This document shows, piece by piece, positions 1 to 11,471 of a DNA stretch of 64,000 bases (its first letter is position 1; each line of letters begins with the position of its first letter). The notes beneath the pieces are model-generated. The model saw only the letters and a program-made list of their open reading frames with translations, had not been told where the DNA came from and made no database searches. This DNA comes from Agelaius tricolor. Its lineage: Eukaryota > Chordata > Aves > Passeriformes > Icteridae. The stretch spans positions 11,423,501 through 11,487,500 of the forward strand of contig JALJCS010000024.1 of assembly GCA_023055355.1 (NCBI GenBank), given 5' to 3'. The translations under genes and the position numbers were made by a program.

Positions 1-3000
1 TGTGTCTTATCCCTGTATAGCACTGGTTCTCAGCAGGACACTGATGGAAATGTTATGCTGACACTCATGTCAGAAAAATGAAACTGGTTATGGTGAGCTC
101 AGTGGAAAACTGCCCTTAACACAGAGTTGTTCTGAGCCGTTACTTTCTCGTTTACAAGCTCATCCCGCACCACTATTTTGACAGAGAAAGCATGATGAGG
201 GGTAGGACAAAAGGAGGTCAGGAGTGTGATTATGTACACCTTGGAGCTCAGTTTTATTGCATTTTGGAAGTTTCCTGGTGTCTGTTGAAATGTCTGTCCT
301 GCCTGTGTTGAAATTATGGAGTATCATGGTGAGCAGAGGTGCAGGTTTAGTCTGCTAAATCTGACCTTTTTTCCAGATGCTTTTTATAGTTTTGACCTAC
401 AGTTCTGGTTAAAAATCTAATTTTTGATTTTTGGTACCACAGAGAAAGAGGCTTGTGAAATAGTGTATTTTGAGCTGTATGTTTGGTTTTGTTGATTTTG
501 TTGTGGTACTGTTATGGTTTTTTTAGTTTGGTTTTGATTTTGTTTCTTCCTCCAGTGATCTTGGATGACAAGATCTTGTGGTTTGGATGGACCTTCAGTG
601 AAGTATTTCATATCTGTTTGACATAACTGAGGAACCTTAGATTAAAATCTTTCTAGCACAGAGATATTTAACAGACCTAAGTGGAAAAGGATTTTGAACT
701 TAATTAAAATTAACAAATTCAAGAAGTTATATGACAAAGAAAGAGGTTAAAGGAAAAACATCCAAATGGAGTTACTAAGTTGTATATAGGCATGTGTCAA
801 GACAGCACTTGACATAATGAAATGAGACCTACATACACCATGGATGGTTATTATAAATTTCTTAGTTATGCTCTCTGTTTTTCCTGTTTTGCATGCATAC
901 AGGGTATAATAATGTTTTCCAATATAAAACTACAGGCATAGTGACATTCTACTGTGTTTCAACAGAATTTCAAGGCTCCAAACAATATAATTTTTCACCT
1001 TCTAAAATTTTTTGCTTGTTTATTAAAGTGACTTAAGTTGGTATCATTAGCTCAGTATGAAACTAGGAAAAGTGATTTTAGCACTTAGATGACTGTACTT
1101 ATATGCAGTTGCTGAGACTATAAAAATTATAATATTGGAAAAAAATTGAATTTTTTTTCCCCAACATATTCTTTATCTTCTTACTAGAGACCAAATATTC
1201 AACAAAATTTTTTTTTTATTATTTCTGCAAGTTGAGACAGTTAATACTGTAGAGGGTTCAAATCCCATCTTACATTTATGTGAATAATAAATAAAAGGTA
1301 ATGGCCCATTACCACAAATACGCTTTGAGAACAAAGAATGTTTTATTAGGTTTACCTTGTTATGTTATTATAGCTTTCTTTTGTGAGGGCCATTCAAGCA
1401 TGTAACCATTGGTGGCTTTATAAAAGATAATAAAGTTTATTAGTGTAATAATGGGCAATGAATAATACTTTAGAAATAGCAAATAGGCAGTAAAAAATTG
1501 GATAAGGTCAAAGCTGTATGATCAAAAGCTATTGTGTCTTCTGTAAAGGAAAAGGGGAGATTGGCAGTCCAGTCTTCTAACGTGTTTAATGGGTGAAAAA
1601 AGCAAAAAAGCCAGACAAATTAGTCAATAAAAAAATAAAGAAATGATATTTGAGATATTACTCTGTAGGGGTTTTCTGGTGACTTTGTTGCTGTTTGATG
1701 ACTTTTTCTCATACCCCTGAAAGTAGTCTAGAACTTTTTATGTTTTATGGGGACCAGACAAACAACATTTTTGACACACTGAAAATATGTTAGCAGCTTT
1801 CCTCTTGAGTATTCACATTCTTTCACTTGATTCCTTGCTCAATATGAAGCAAGAACACCATACTCAATGAACAGCATTTTGTAAGAGTGGATTCTGTTAT
1901 TTAATTTTTTTGTGTGGTGAGGTGACTTTGAAGTTAGTGTTAACTCCACCCATGAGAGAATTCCATGATTTTGAAGAAGTGTCAGGTGTCATAAAGAATT
2001 AATTATCTCTCAATTTCTTTTTTTTTTTTTCACTTTCATGTGGGAAAACTTTCATTTAATATGAAAGAGATCTTCAGTGGCCAGACTTAGTAAATGAGTA
2101 TGAGGGGGCAGTAGCAGAATGCATCTTCACTTCACTTTGTGAATCTCACCTTAGTGACCTGTTTTCAGCAGCTCATCTTGTCCTGTACTATTTTATCCTA
2201 CCAGATTTCACATACAGACTAACTGCACTTACTGCACTTCCCCTTCTTCTGACATGTCACACTATGAATGCTTTTTGCAAGGGGCTGTTCAATGGATTTC
2301 TTGCACCAGCAGGTTTTGCTGTTGCATTGTGGGCTGTCACTTTGCTGTTGATACGTTGTTCTCTTCTAGAGCAGTCAGGTTATAAAAACTCTATCCCATA
2401 AATAAATAGGAGCAGTGATAATTGAAACAGCAGCAATAGCTGAAAATCAAAATCATTATTTTGTTAAAACCATAAAATGGATACTATACACTTTGGAAAA
2501 CAGAGGGAAGAACATGGTAACAGCTCCTCACTTCTATCTAAGATCCACTGTGAAATTAGAAGATGTCATAGTGGGGGGCCCTTGTTGAGATGCCAAGAGC
2601 AAGTTCAGCAGTTTCTCTTGGCTCAGTTTTTCTCCCAGTATTTAAGTATTTAACAGTTAATGCCAGATATGCAGGTGTCCTTAGAGTGGAAGACTCTTTC
2701 ACCCTGTTGCCATGGTTCCATGCACCATGTTGACAGTTTGAGAACTGTTCTCTCTTTTTTATTACCTAAGGTAGTAGGAGCAAAGTGAAAATTATGGGGA
2801 AACTAGGATGTGTTGCATCCTTTTAGGATAAAGTTATTTTAATATTTCCAGAACACTTCAGCTATCATAAATGTACTGAGACCTGATGGTTCCTGTTACA
2901 TGAGATACTACATAAAACATCATTATGATGTTGACAATTTCAGGGGAATGGTAGTAGAATTCAGTGGTAAAACAATTCTTTTTGACTACTTTCTTTTTTT

Positions 3001-5439
3001 CTTCTGGTAAGTTTCTCATCACCAAAAAACAAGTCTGTACTTCAGCTCCCAGCTTGGATAGCAGTAGCACACCTGACCCCCTTATTGATCTGTTGTATAA
3101 ATACATTAGATACCATGAGGCACTCAAACAGTGCTTTGTGAAAAAAAAAGTGGCTGGCTGGCAGGTTTGTTGGTTTTGATTTGGGTTTTTTTTTCTTCCC
3201 TTGGCAAAACAAGAGGCTGTGATCTTTTTAGTTTCTTGGAGTACAGTTCTGCACTGCCTTGAGATGGAATACCCTGCAGCAGAAGATGCTCCAGGTGAGA
3301 CAGATGGACATTTGTCTCTGAAGCACCTGAAAGTTGTGGTGGAGCAGAGAGCTGACCTCAATAAAGATATCATGGACATAATGCAAGATGTTCTCATGCT
3401 GTAAGCTTTATTTTAATGGGGCAAAAATAAACAACCCCAAAATGTTCATTGATACAGGAAACTAAAACAAACATAATCCTATATTTTAATCTCATTTTGA
3501 TGAGTCCTTCTATTAAAAAGACTGTGGTGGGTTTTCTACTGGTCATGAACAAGCTTTCATGAAAAATGTATGGAAATTATAATGAAAATGCAACTAGATT
3601 TCAACCTGTTTCATTAGCAGCCCAGCTCTTGGGAACATTTGACCCAGATCTGCCTACTAATACACAAACTTCATAATGATTGAAGACAAATTTTCATAAT
3701 GAATGATGTTCACTTTTGCACTGAGGCCTGAACAACACCTGTATCCATCTTAAATACTGACTTTCCAGACTTAAATAATATTTGATTCAATTGCTGGTGC
3801 CTGAAGTTGATTCTTTTATATGGAGCCAAATTTTTTTGATGTGAAGAAAGCTGGTGGGATTTTTTTGTTTAGTTGTGGAATTCCTTTCGTTGTTTTTTGT
3901 TTGTTTATTTGTGGTTTTTTTCTCTTTCCTGTTTGATAAAGATGCAGTAAACTTTCCACAGTGTGTACCTAGAATTTGTAATAGATGGGGGTTGGGAATA
4001 AGAAAAACTTGAACAGATGTTTAGAGATTTGTGTGAACTAAGCTTTTTCAGCCAAACCACATTCACAACTGGAAACAAAAAATCAGTTGTGTGGACCTGA
4101 ATCAATAAACACATATGAATGAATAAACATGCATGGAAACACGTGGCAAGGCCGTTTATCATCTATGGAGAGACACTTGTCCTGATGGAAATTCCCTCCT
4201 GGGTGCAAAATTGGGTAGGTGGATGCACTCTAGCTATCCACAGTAGCACTTTGGGAACTTGGTTTAGATGGTAAACACTTTAAAAAGTGCTTATTTAAAA
4301 TTCTTCTGACTTGTCCGTGGGAGTATCACACTGTCTACATGCAGGCTGACTGACTGGCAGTTAGGGATAGGCTGGGTAATAAAAATAAATGATAATGAAA
4401 AATGCATGGGTAACTGGCACAAAACACAGACCTGGGGGAGGGCCTCTCTTGTGTGTACTCGCACCAGAGTGCTGCTTCATTACTGCAGCATCTGCAAGTG
4501 GAGAGCAACTTCAGTACTGGTGTCCTAAAAATGTTTTTAATGAATGCCCATGAAAAAAAAAAGTCCAGAGTTGGTGTTCATCTGTCTTCCTGTCTCAAAG
4601 ACTACTTTCAAATTTGATGCCACTTTTATGGCAGTGGGACTCAGGAATTTAATGAGTAAAAAATAACTAAAAGTAATGAGTTCTAAATCAGGAATTTTTG
4701 AGGGACATCTGGAGGAAGGCTGGGTATTGAGTTGTGTACAGTGTTGTTCACTCTGTAGATCCTTGGTTTAGGGAAAAACGGCCCTACTGGACTATCCTTG
4801 TGACAATTTCAGGAACCACAGGATCCACAATTTATGTTGAAAGCTATCATGCAGAATAAATAAGCAAACAAAAACCTGTATCCCAAATATATGCACATGT
4901 CATCAGGGAGAAAAATGAAGATTTAAAGAAGGAAAGATGGAGGATTCTAAGTAAATTTAGAAATAGCTGGAGAGCTGGTGGGATGGAAAGATATGAATTT
5001 TATCTTAGAAATGCAATATACACAATAGAGCTCTAATTCCAAAAGAGATATCAGACAGTTCTAAGTCCAAACAATAGAGAAGAGTAAGCTTCTACACATA
5101 AGTACACATAAGTGCAATCTTATTGAATAAGAGAACTAGAGATAAATAAATATTTTTTTAGTGTGTAGGCTGTATCACAGCTAGTGAGTAGTTTTGCAGT
5201 TTAATTTTCCGTTGTCTTCATTGTGTTTTCAAGAAGGAAAGACCACACTAAACCCCCTAAAATGGCCTACCAGCCAATCCATTTAAGTTACAGGACTGTG
5301 CTTGCTCACTCTCAAAACAACATACCTGTTCTTGTATTTTAAACCCTCAAGCATATACTAAAAGCTGCTTTCTCCAAACTCTAGGTCTTCCTTAAGAGTG
5401 GACCTAGAAAGTTTTGTTTCTTTTCTTAGAACTATAACA
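1..5439. other. AT-rich intergenic DNA, no gene recognised
   Basis: I see no conserved coding signal, RNA gene or identifiable transposon here. Open frames are short and of low complexity. The largest, about 180 codons on the minus strand at 2858-3397, has no domain I recognise. A smaller plus-strand frame at 3201-3404 also matches nothing I know. Simple T-rich tracts occur near 1208-1220 and 2018-2030. Confidence 0.6.
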
Positions 5440-5830
5440 TAATTGGCCAATTCAGGCTGGAAAGGATCCCTGACAGACACATAGCGTTTTTTGGAAACAG
5501 GTTAATCTAGGTCAGACTTCTCTCAGCTTGTCCATCCATTTTCTGAGTAGTATCTTCAAGGATGGAAAATAGGAATCCTTTGTGGTCTAGTATTTGACCA
5601 CACTTCTGCTGTAAGAGTTTTTCCTTACATGTAAATAGAATTTCCAGCCTGCTTCCTTTGTGTCATTTCCTATCACCGGGTACTTCAAAAAGATTTTGCC
5701 TCTGTCTTTTCTGTATCCTTCTATTTAATATTTATTGGTAGTTAAGAGCTCCCTTTATCTTTCTCAAGGCTGAACAAACCCAGTTCTCTTGGCTTCGCCT
5801 CATAATTATTGCAGGTCTTTGTCCAGGTTC
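5440..5830 (-). mobile_element. Old CR1 LINE fragment (3' end)
   Basis: The plus strand reads as the reverse complement of a CR1 3' region: a 'gctggaaaggatccctgac' start, then text matching the decayed C-terminal reverse-transcriptase region. On the minus strand the segment near 5745-5815 encodes a recognisable CR1 C-terminal stretch (MRRSQENWVCSALRKIKGAL). Divergence is high, so this is an old, inactive copy truncated at its 5' end. Confidence 0.75.
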
Positions 5831-6978
5831 AGGAAGTTTGGACAGATAAGGTGTGACAAAGATCGAGTGCACTACAGACCAAACTGCCAGGTTTGTCCTG
5901 AGTTCAAATTTTCCTAAGTGTAGCCTAGTTAATGTCCAGCCAAAGCTCAAAAGAAGTAAACAGGGACATGAACAGCAGTCTATTCCTCCACTCTTTTCCT
6001 TGCTGTTATGACATTTCCTTATCACTATTTAAGTTAATTGTACAGACATGCCGGGGCTCTGTCCCCAGAGCCACAAGTGAAATGTATGTACTGTTGTATT
6101 GCCAGATTATCCCCTAAAAAGCTTTGGGCCCAGATCAGCCTTTATGCTCTCAAAAATTTGCCATGAACCAACTGTTCAGAAGTTAGCCTGGGTCAGGAAC
6201 CATTACCAATAGCTAGTCAAGACATCATTGCACATCTTGGAATAGTGTTTGACAGGACCATGGGGTCCTCTATGCCAGTAGGCCACAGGGCTAGTGAATG
6301 GTCCCACACACAAATAATTTGGGGATGGAGTTGTAATTTTGGACTTGACATTGCTACAGCAATTGAAGGTAGCTTCAGTCCAGTGTAAGACATCTCTGCT
6401 GAAAAGGCAGTGAAAGAGGGTAGTGAACTGGAGCATGTGGGAGTTGAGTGAAATTGAATTTGAACTGGGTAATACCAGGAAAGTATGCCTTGAAGAGAAA
6501 CACATAAATCTTTCTTTAGCATTCTTTTAATGTCCATTTTTTTTTTCCACCAGAAAACTCTTTCAAGCTGAGCAGGATGCAAGCAAATGAAAGATAGGAA
6601 CAGTGGAACCTTTAAGAGAATTCATGTTTCAGGGGATTTACAGCTTTCACCTCAAACTTTATTTCCTTGCAATTGGTTCATTGGCCACTAGGTTATGTTA
6701 TTTTTGTATGTCAACACAACTTTATGAAAAATCATGCACATCAGGCAGAATAACCTTGATTGTCAAAATGTACAAGAGAAAAACAATCTATGCCTGATTT
6801 CATTGATATTTTTCTCTACATTCAGATAATACTTAAATATTGAGAGTATGTGTAATGGAACATTTTAAAACCCACTTCACATTCTATTCATAAAGAAAGA
6901 ATTCTGGAAATACTATGAGAAACAGGAAAATATCAAATACATATCAGAGCTGCTTTGGTACCCAGCATTATGATCTGA
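5831..6978. other. Intergenic DNA, nothing recognised
   Basis: There is no identifiable gene or repeat. A minus-strand open frame of about 120 codons at 6217-6582 matches no family I know and overlaps a second frame of similar length, so it is treated as chance. Confidence 0.5.
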
Positions 6979-7060
6979 TCTGATGGCTTACCCTGCTCAG
7001 AATAAGAGGCTGAAGTGGAGACCTTCTGAGGTCCCTTCCACCTGAATGATTCTGTGATTA
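6979..7060 (+). mobile_element. CR1 LINE 3' tail fragment
   Basis: This short segment matches the 3' end of an older CR1 subfamily in sense orientation: 'gaggtcccttcc' followed by a tail reading 'gattctgtgatt'. Only the last 80 or so bases are present, typical of severe 5' truncation. Confidence 0.7.
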
Positions 7061-7211
7061 TCATAATTATTAGCTGCAGCCAAGTTCACACAAATAGTGT
7101 GACAAAGTGAAATGACATATCACTTGGGAGCTGATTTTATGAGCTGTCTGCAAGTGCTAAGTGCTCTTAACTCTTGCTGATTTTGACAGGAGGTGAGATA
7201 ACTCTGCAAGT

Positions 7212-7670
7212 TCATAGAATCACAGAATCATAGAATGGTTTGGGTTGGAAAGGACATTTAAAGGTTATCTAGTCCAACCCCCTGCAATGAGCAGGGACAT
7301 CTTCAACTACATCAAGTTTCTCAGGGCCCTGGCCAGCCTGGCCTTAAATGTTTCAAGGGATGGGGCATCCACCACCTTGTTGGGAAACCTGTTCCAGTGT
7401 TTTTCCACCCCTCAGCATAAAAATTTTCTTTCTTATATCTAGCCTAAATCTACCCAATTTTAGTTTATTACTTCTTGTCCTACCACAAAAGGCCCTGCAA
7501 GAAAGTTTGTCCACATCTTTCTTTAAAGCTGCCTCTAAATGTCTGCTAAAAGGTCACCCCTGAGCCTTCTCTTCTTCAGGCTGAAAAACCCCAACTTTCT
7601 CAGCCTTTCTTCACAGGACAAGTGTTCCAGCTCTCTGATATTTTTATGGCCCTTTTCTGGACATCTCAAT
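7212..7670 (-). mobile_element. CR1 LINE, 5'-truncated
   Basis: The copy starts on the plus strand with the inverted CR1 tail (two ATTCTATGATTCT-like units, 7212-7238) followed by the typical 'gggttggaaaggaca' and 'ggatggggcatccacca' blocks. The minus strand of 7560-7670 still reads as the C-terminal CR1 reverse-transcriptase stretch. The well-preserved tail repeats suggest a younger copy than the one at 5440. It is non-functional because the 5' end is missing. Confidence 0.92.
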
Positions 7671-8124
7671 TCAGCAGGCATTTAATTCATGAAATTGTCT
7701 TCCTCTACTTTCAGAGTGTCTAAAATTACACTAAGTGTAATGAAGTAACAAACTCTCCAACTAAGGATTTTCCTAAAAGCAGTTCTAGCTGTGGTAAATG
7801 GAGAATGTTCAGACTGATTATGGGAAAAATTACTGATGGGCATTTAATTCTGCATGAATCACCAAGCTGGGGTGGGTTAAGGTTAGTAGAGATGATAGAG
7901 TTATATAAAATGTATTTATCATGGGTAGGTACCACCTGATTACCATGGGCAAATCTAGCTTTTCTGTACTTGCCAGGTCTTTAGACAGATACTGAGGCAA
8001 CTGAGAACCAGGGGTTTTTGCCACATACAGCCTTGTTGACAGAAGAGATAACTCAACCTGTCCAGAGAGAATTTTCCTTCAAATATCCAGTGACATTTTG
8101 ACTTGGAGCCATTTACAACCTTCC
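7671..8124. other. Intergenic DNA, nothing recognised
   Basis: This is AT-rich spacer between the CR1 copy and the solo LTR, without a recognisable feature. Confidence 0.5.
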
Positions 8125-8695
8125 TGTGGCTTAACCCCAGTCAGCAGCCAAGCCCCATACAGCCAATCACTCACTCTCCCACCAGCAAGACTGGGGAGAA
8201 AACTGGAAGGGTAAGAGCTGGAAAAGGCATGAGTTGAGATAAAGACAGTTTAATAGGGAAAGCAAAAGCCACATACAAGCAAAGCTAAACAAGGAAGTAT
8301 GTTACTGCTTCCCATGGGCAGGCAGGTGCTCAGGCATCTCCAGGAGAGCAGGGCCGCATCACACGTAACTGTAACTTGAGCAAAAGCCACCACTCCAAAG
8401 ATCCCCCCCTTCCTTTTTCTTCCTCCTACTTTACACACTGACCGTGGCGTCACACGCTCTGGAACACCCCTTTGGTCAGTTTGGGTCACCTGTCCTGGCT
8501 GTGTCTCCTCCCACCCTCCTCCTCCCTCACCAGTGTGGCAGTGCAAAAAGCAGGGAAGGCCTTGGCTCTGTGTGAGCCCCCCTCAGCAAGAACAAAAACA
8601 TCTCTGTCTTATCAACCCTGTGCTCAGCACAAATCCTCACACAGCCCCAGACCAGCCCCTGTGAAGACAATTCTACCCCAGCTGAAGCTAGCACA
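8125..8695 (-). mobile_element. Solo LTR of an avian endogenous retrovirus
   Basis: About 570 bases start TGTGG and end near CACA, the TG...CA form of an LTR, with no internal retroviral coding sequence on either side. The sequence closely resembles an LTR family common in bird genomes. Read on the minus strand it has a degraded TATA region (TGTGTAAAG, about 8429-8439), a CRE-like element beside it, and an ATTAAA-type polyadenylation signal (8249-8254). These fix the minus orientation. I could not see a clean target-site duplication. The family name is not assigned. A solo LTR is the usual result of recombination between the two LTRs of a provirus. Confidence 0.8.
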
Positions 8696-11471
8696 AAGCT
8701 GAACCACAGAAAACCTATACAAAATATTCTGGTTGGTATACATGTCAAAAATAATAATTTAAATTAGTGATATATATTGATTATAGGAATAAATAAAACA
8801 GAGTTCAGTGGCTGGAGGAGTGTCCCACAAAGTTGTTCTCACAGAGGCTGTAGACTGACTTTCAGTGGTGTCACAGTCCACTTTCCTTCTTCAGGTTAAT
8901 TATTCCTGGCACTCTTCCTTCTTTTCCTACTTCTGTACCTAGCACAATTTCTGCAGCTGGAGTGAACTGTATCAGATGATGATCAGTTATAGCCTTTTTC
9001 CTCAGTTATTCTTAACCTGGCCAGTTCTCTGTCTCACTGCCCATCTGCACAGATTCTGGTATGACTGAGTGGGCAGTGCTGAGATCAGGTATGAGCATGT
9101 CAGCAGCAGGGGAAAAGGTGAAGCTATTGAAGCAGAGATACTGTTACAGAAAAAGAAATCTAGTTGAATTACAGCCTGAAAATGTGGTTCAATGGAAGTT
9201 TAAAGCAATCTGAAGCAGAGCTTGCTTGGTTCTAATGTTTTTTTTTTTAACAGAGAAGTGTAACTCAGCTTGTGGCATGAGTTTATTCTGGTGGCTCATG
9301 GTGCAGTCATGCAAGGGGGGAGGAGGAATGCTCTGCTGTGGAACAGATGTTATCAGGATAAACTCGTGTGGAGTCCTGCCTTTTGTCATCAAAATCATCA
9401 GGAGGATTTACCAGGTGGTGAAGTACTGGATATATCACTATTCCCATCCAAAGGGTTGATACAGTCCTTACTTCAAAGGGGGACATTGAAAAATTATCTC
9501 CTGTTTAAGTCTGAGGTAAGTGTAGCCTCTGATTAGATGGATTCAGATCAATAGAAGGTATTTCAACTGCTGAACAAACTTCTAGTATCTTCAGCACATT
9601 GCTCCAGTTTGTGCTCAGGAGAAATGGGATGTAGAAGAAATTGTATGTGCACTTTTAAAAGCTAGTATCACAGATGCTAGAAAAGAATGAAGTATCTTTC
9701 AGTAATTACCCCTAACCAGTGCAAGAGAGATAGCAAATCTGATTATGCAGGTAAATAAAACAAGGTACATATCCCAAAAAACTTCTGGCAGTAATATTTA
9801 GATCTAGGTGGAAACTAATAGCCTGAAAAAATGAAAAGCCTCATTTCCTTCGAGGAAATAAGACTGAGCTGTCTCATTTGTTATCACTGAGCAGGAAGTT
9901 TTGACTGAATTTGAGGCTACAGTTCATTTTGCCTCTAAAAAAAATGAATGTTTGAGGTGGTGGTATTAGAGGCCCATAAGTTCTGATTCTGCAGCAGCCA
10001 GCAAACAACCTCACAGGGAAAATCAGATTTTTTGAAAGATTTGACAGACCAGATGCATTACTACAGTTGCTTGGCTTCAGCAAATTAGCATTCTCCAAAG
10101 GAAAACCATTGATTCAGAACATTGCCAGCTACCACTAATTAATGAAACACTGTCTTCAAAGTTAATATTTGCACCTTTAAACGGAGGTTATCATACCTGA
10201 AAAAGTTCAGGAGGAAGCTACACAAATTAGTCAAAGTCTGAAGTATTCTGCTTATCACAACAGATTTAAACTCAGTCTGACTTGGGAACGAGGGGTTCAA
10301 GAGAAGTTTTGCTATAAAATACATACACAAAGAAGAAGTCTGAAGCAGATGCTTTTTTAAATTTATCAGACAAAGCAAGTTATTGGACTTTGAAATGAGA
10401 TAAATTCAAACTATGAACATGATGTGACTTTTTTCTTTAATGGGCTGAGTAATAAATTACTGAGCAGCCTAATTTTCTCCATCATTTATGTCCTATTAGG
10501 ACTGGATCTGTTCTTGACAGATGTTCTTGCACATCCACGAATGCAGTAGAAATACCTCAAAATGAAGGAAGATGTCCCCCTTACCCCACTCCCTGTCCCC
10601 AAATCCAGCACTCTTCCTAGAATGGGCTGTTTGCTGTGACAGGACTTTTTTTTGTTTGGCCTGCTCATATCACAGCTGAGAGCTCTGGGTTGGGAATTGA
10701 GCAGAACTGCTGCTGCTTTGCTGGCTCAAGAGACTGGACTTGCTCCTCTGCTGTGCTGTGTAGCCTGTGCTGAGTACCAAACTGGAGCTCTTTGCATGTT
10801 CATTCACTTTCTAGGATAAAAGTCAAAGGAAGAGTGTGGCTTCTTATCCCAGATGGTATCATTGTATACTACAGCTTAGCCCTGGAATCTGGTAGACACG
10901 GAGAGTATTAAGATAGAGGTGAAACACAGAATAGAATCAGTCTTGCCTTCTTGCATCACAAATGATGTTTTGGTGTATACAAAATTACTAGATGTTGGAA
11001 ATCTGTCACCTAAGTGTTGTGGACTTACCAGAGATGAGGAATTGTCCTTTTTATTTGTGGGTGTTTGCTTCTGTGATGTGCGGTCTCACTAGAAAAAAAT
11101 TTGGAAAAGCAACATGCATGGAAAGTACATTTACAGCTGTGTATCAAATTAGGTGAAAAGATTGAATGGCTGAGATATGAGAGACCAATGGAAGGAAACC
11201 AGTCTTATTTAAACCTCTATTAATATTTTCAGAACTTGCAGCCTCTTAATGAAACATCCAGGGAATAAATTAAAATCAATAAGAGAAAGACCACAAAGTA
11301 GAAGTAGTCTTTCTAGAATAATGTTCATCCTGGACACTGTTGCCTGAAACTTGCAGGAACACATGGGAATATATTTAGTCAGTGAAAGTGTATTGAAAAA
11401 CAATAAAGATCCTCAACCAACTTGAAAAGGGAATGGCTTGCCAATTAGATTTGAACTTTTCAAATGGCTTG
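8696..11471. other. Intergenic DNA, nothing recognised
   Basis: I see no gene, RNA gene or recognisable repeat here. Open frames are short, overlap on both strands and lack known motifs. Confidence 0.5.

Noticed and set aside
2858..3397. Minus-strand open frame of 179 codons.
   Set aside because: No recognisable domain, lysine-rich low-complexity stretches from T-rich DNA, and overlapping frames on the other strand.
6203..6582. Minus-strand frames of 100 and 121 codons.
   Set aside because: Two overlapping frames of similar length, no known motif and no splice or promoter context.
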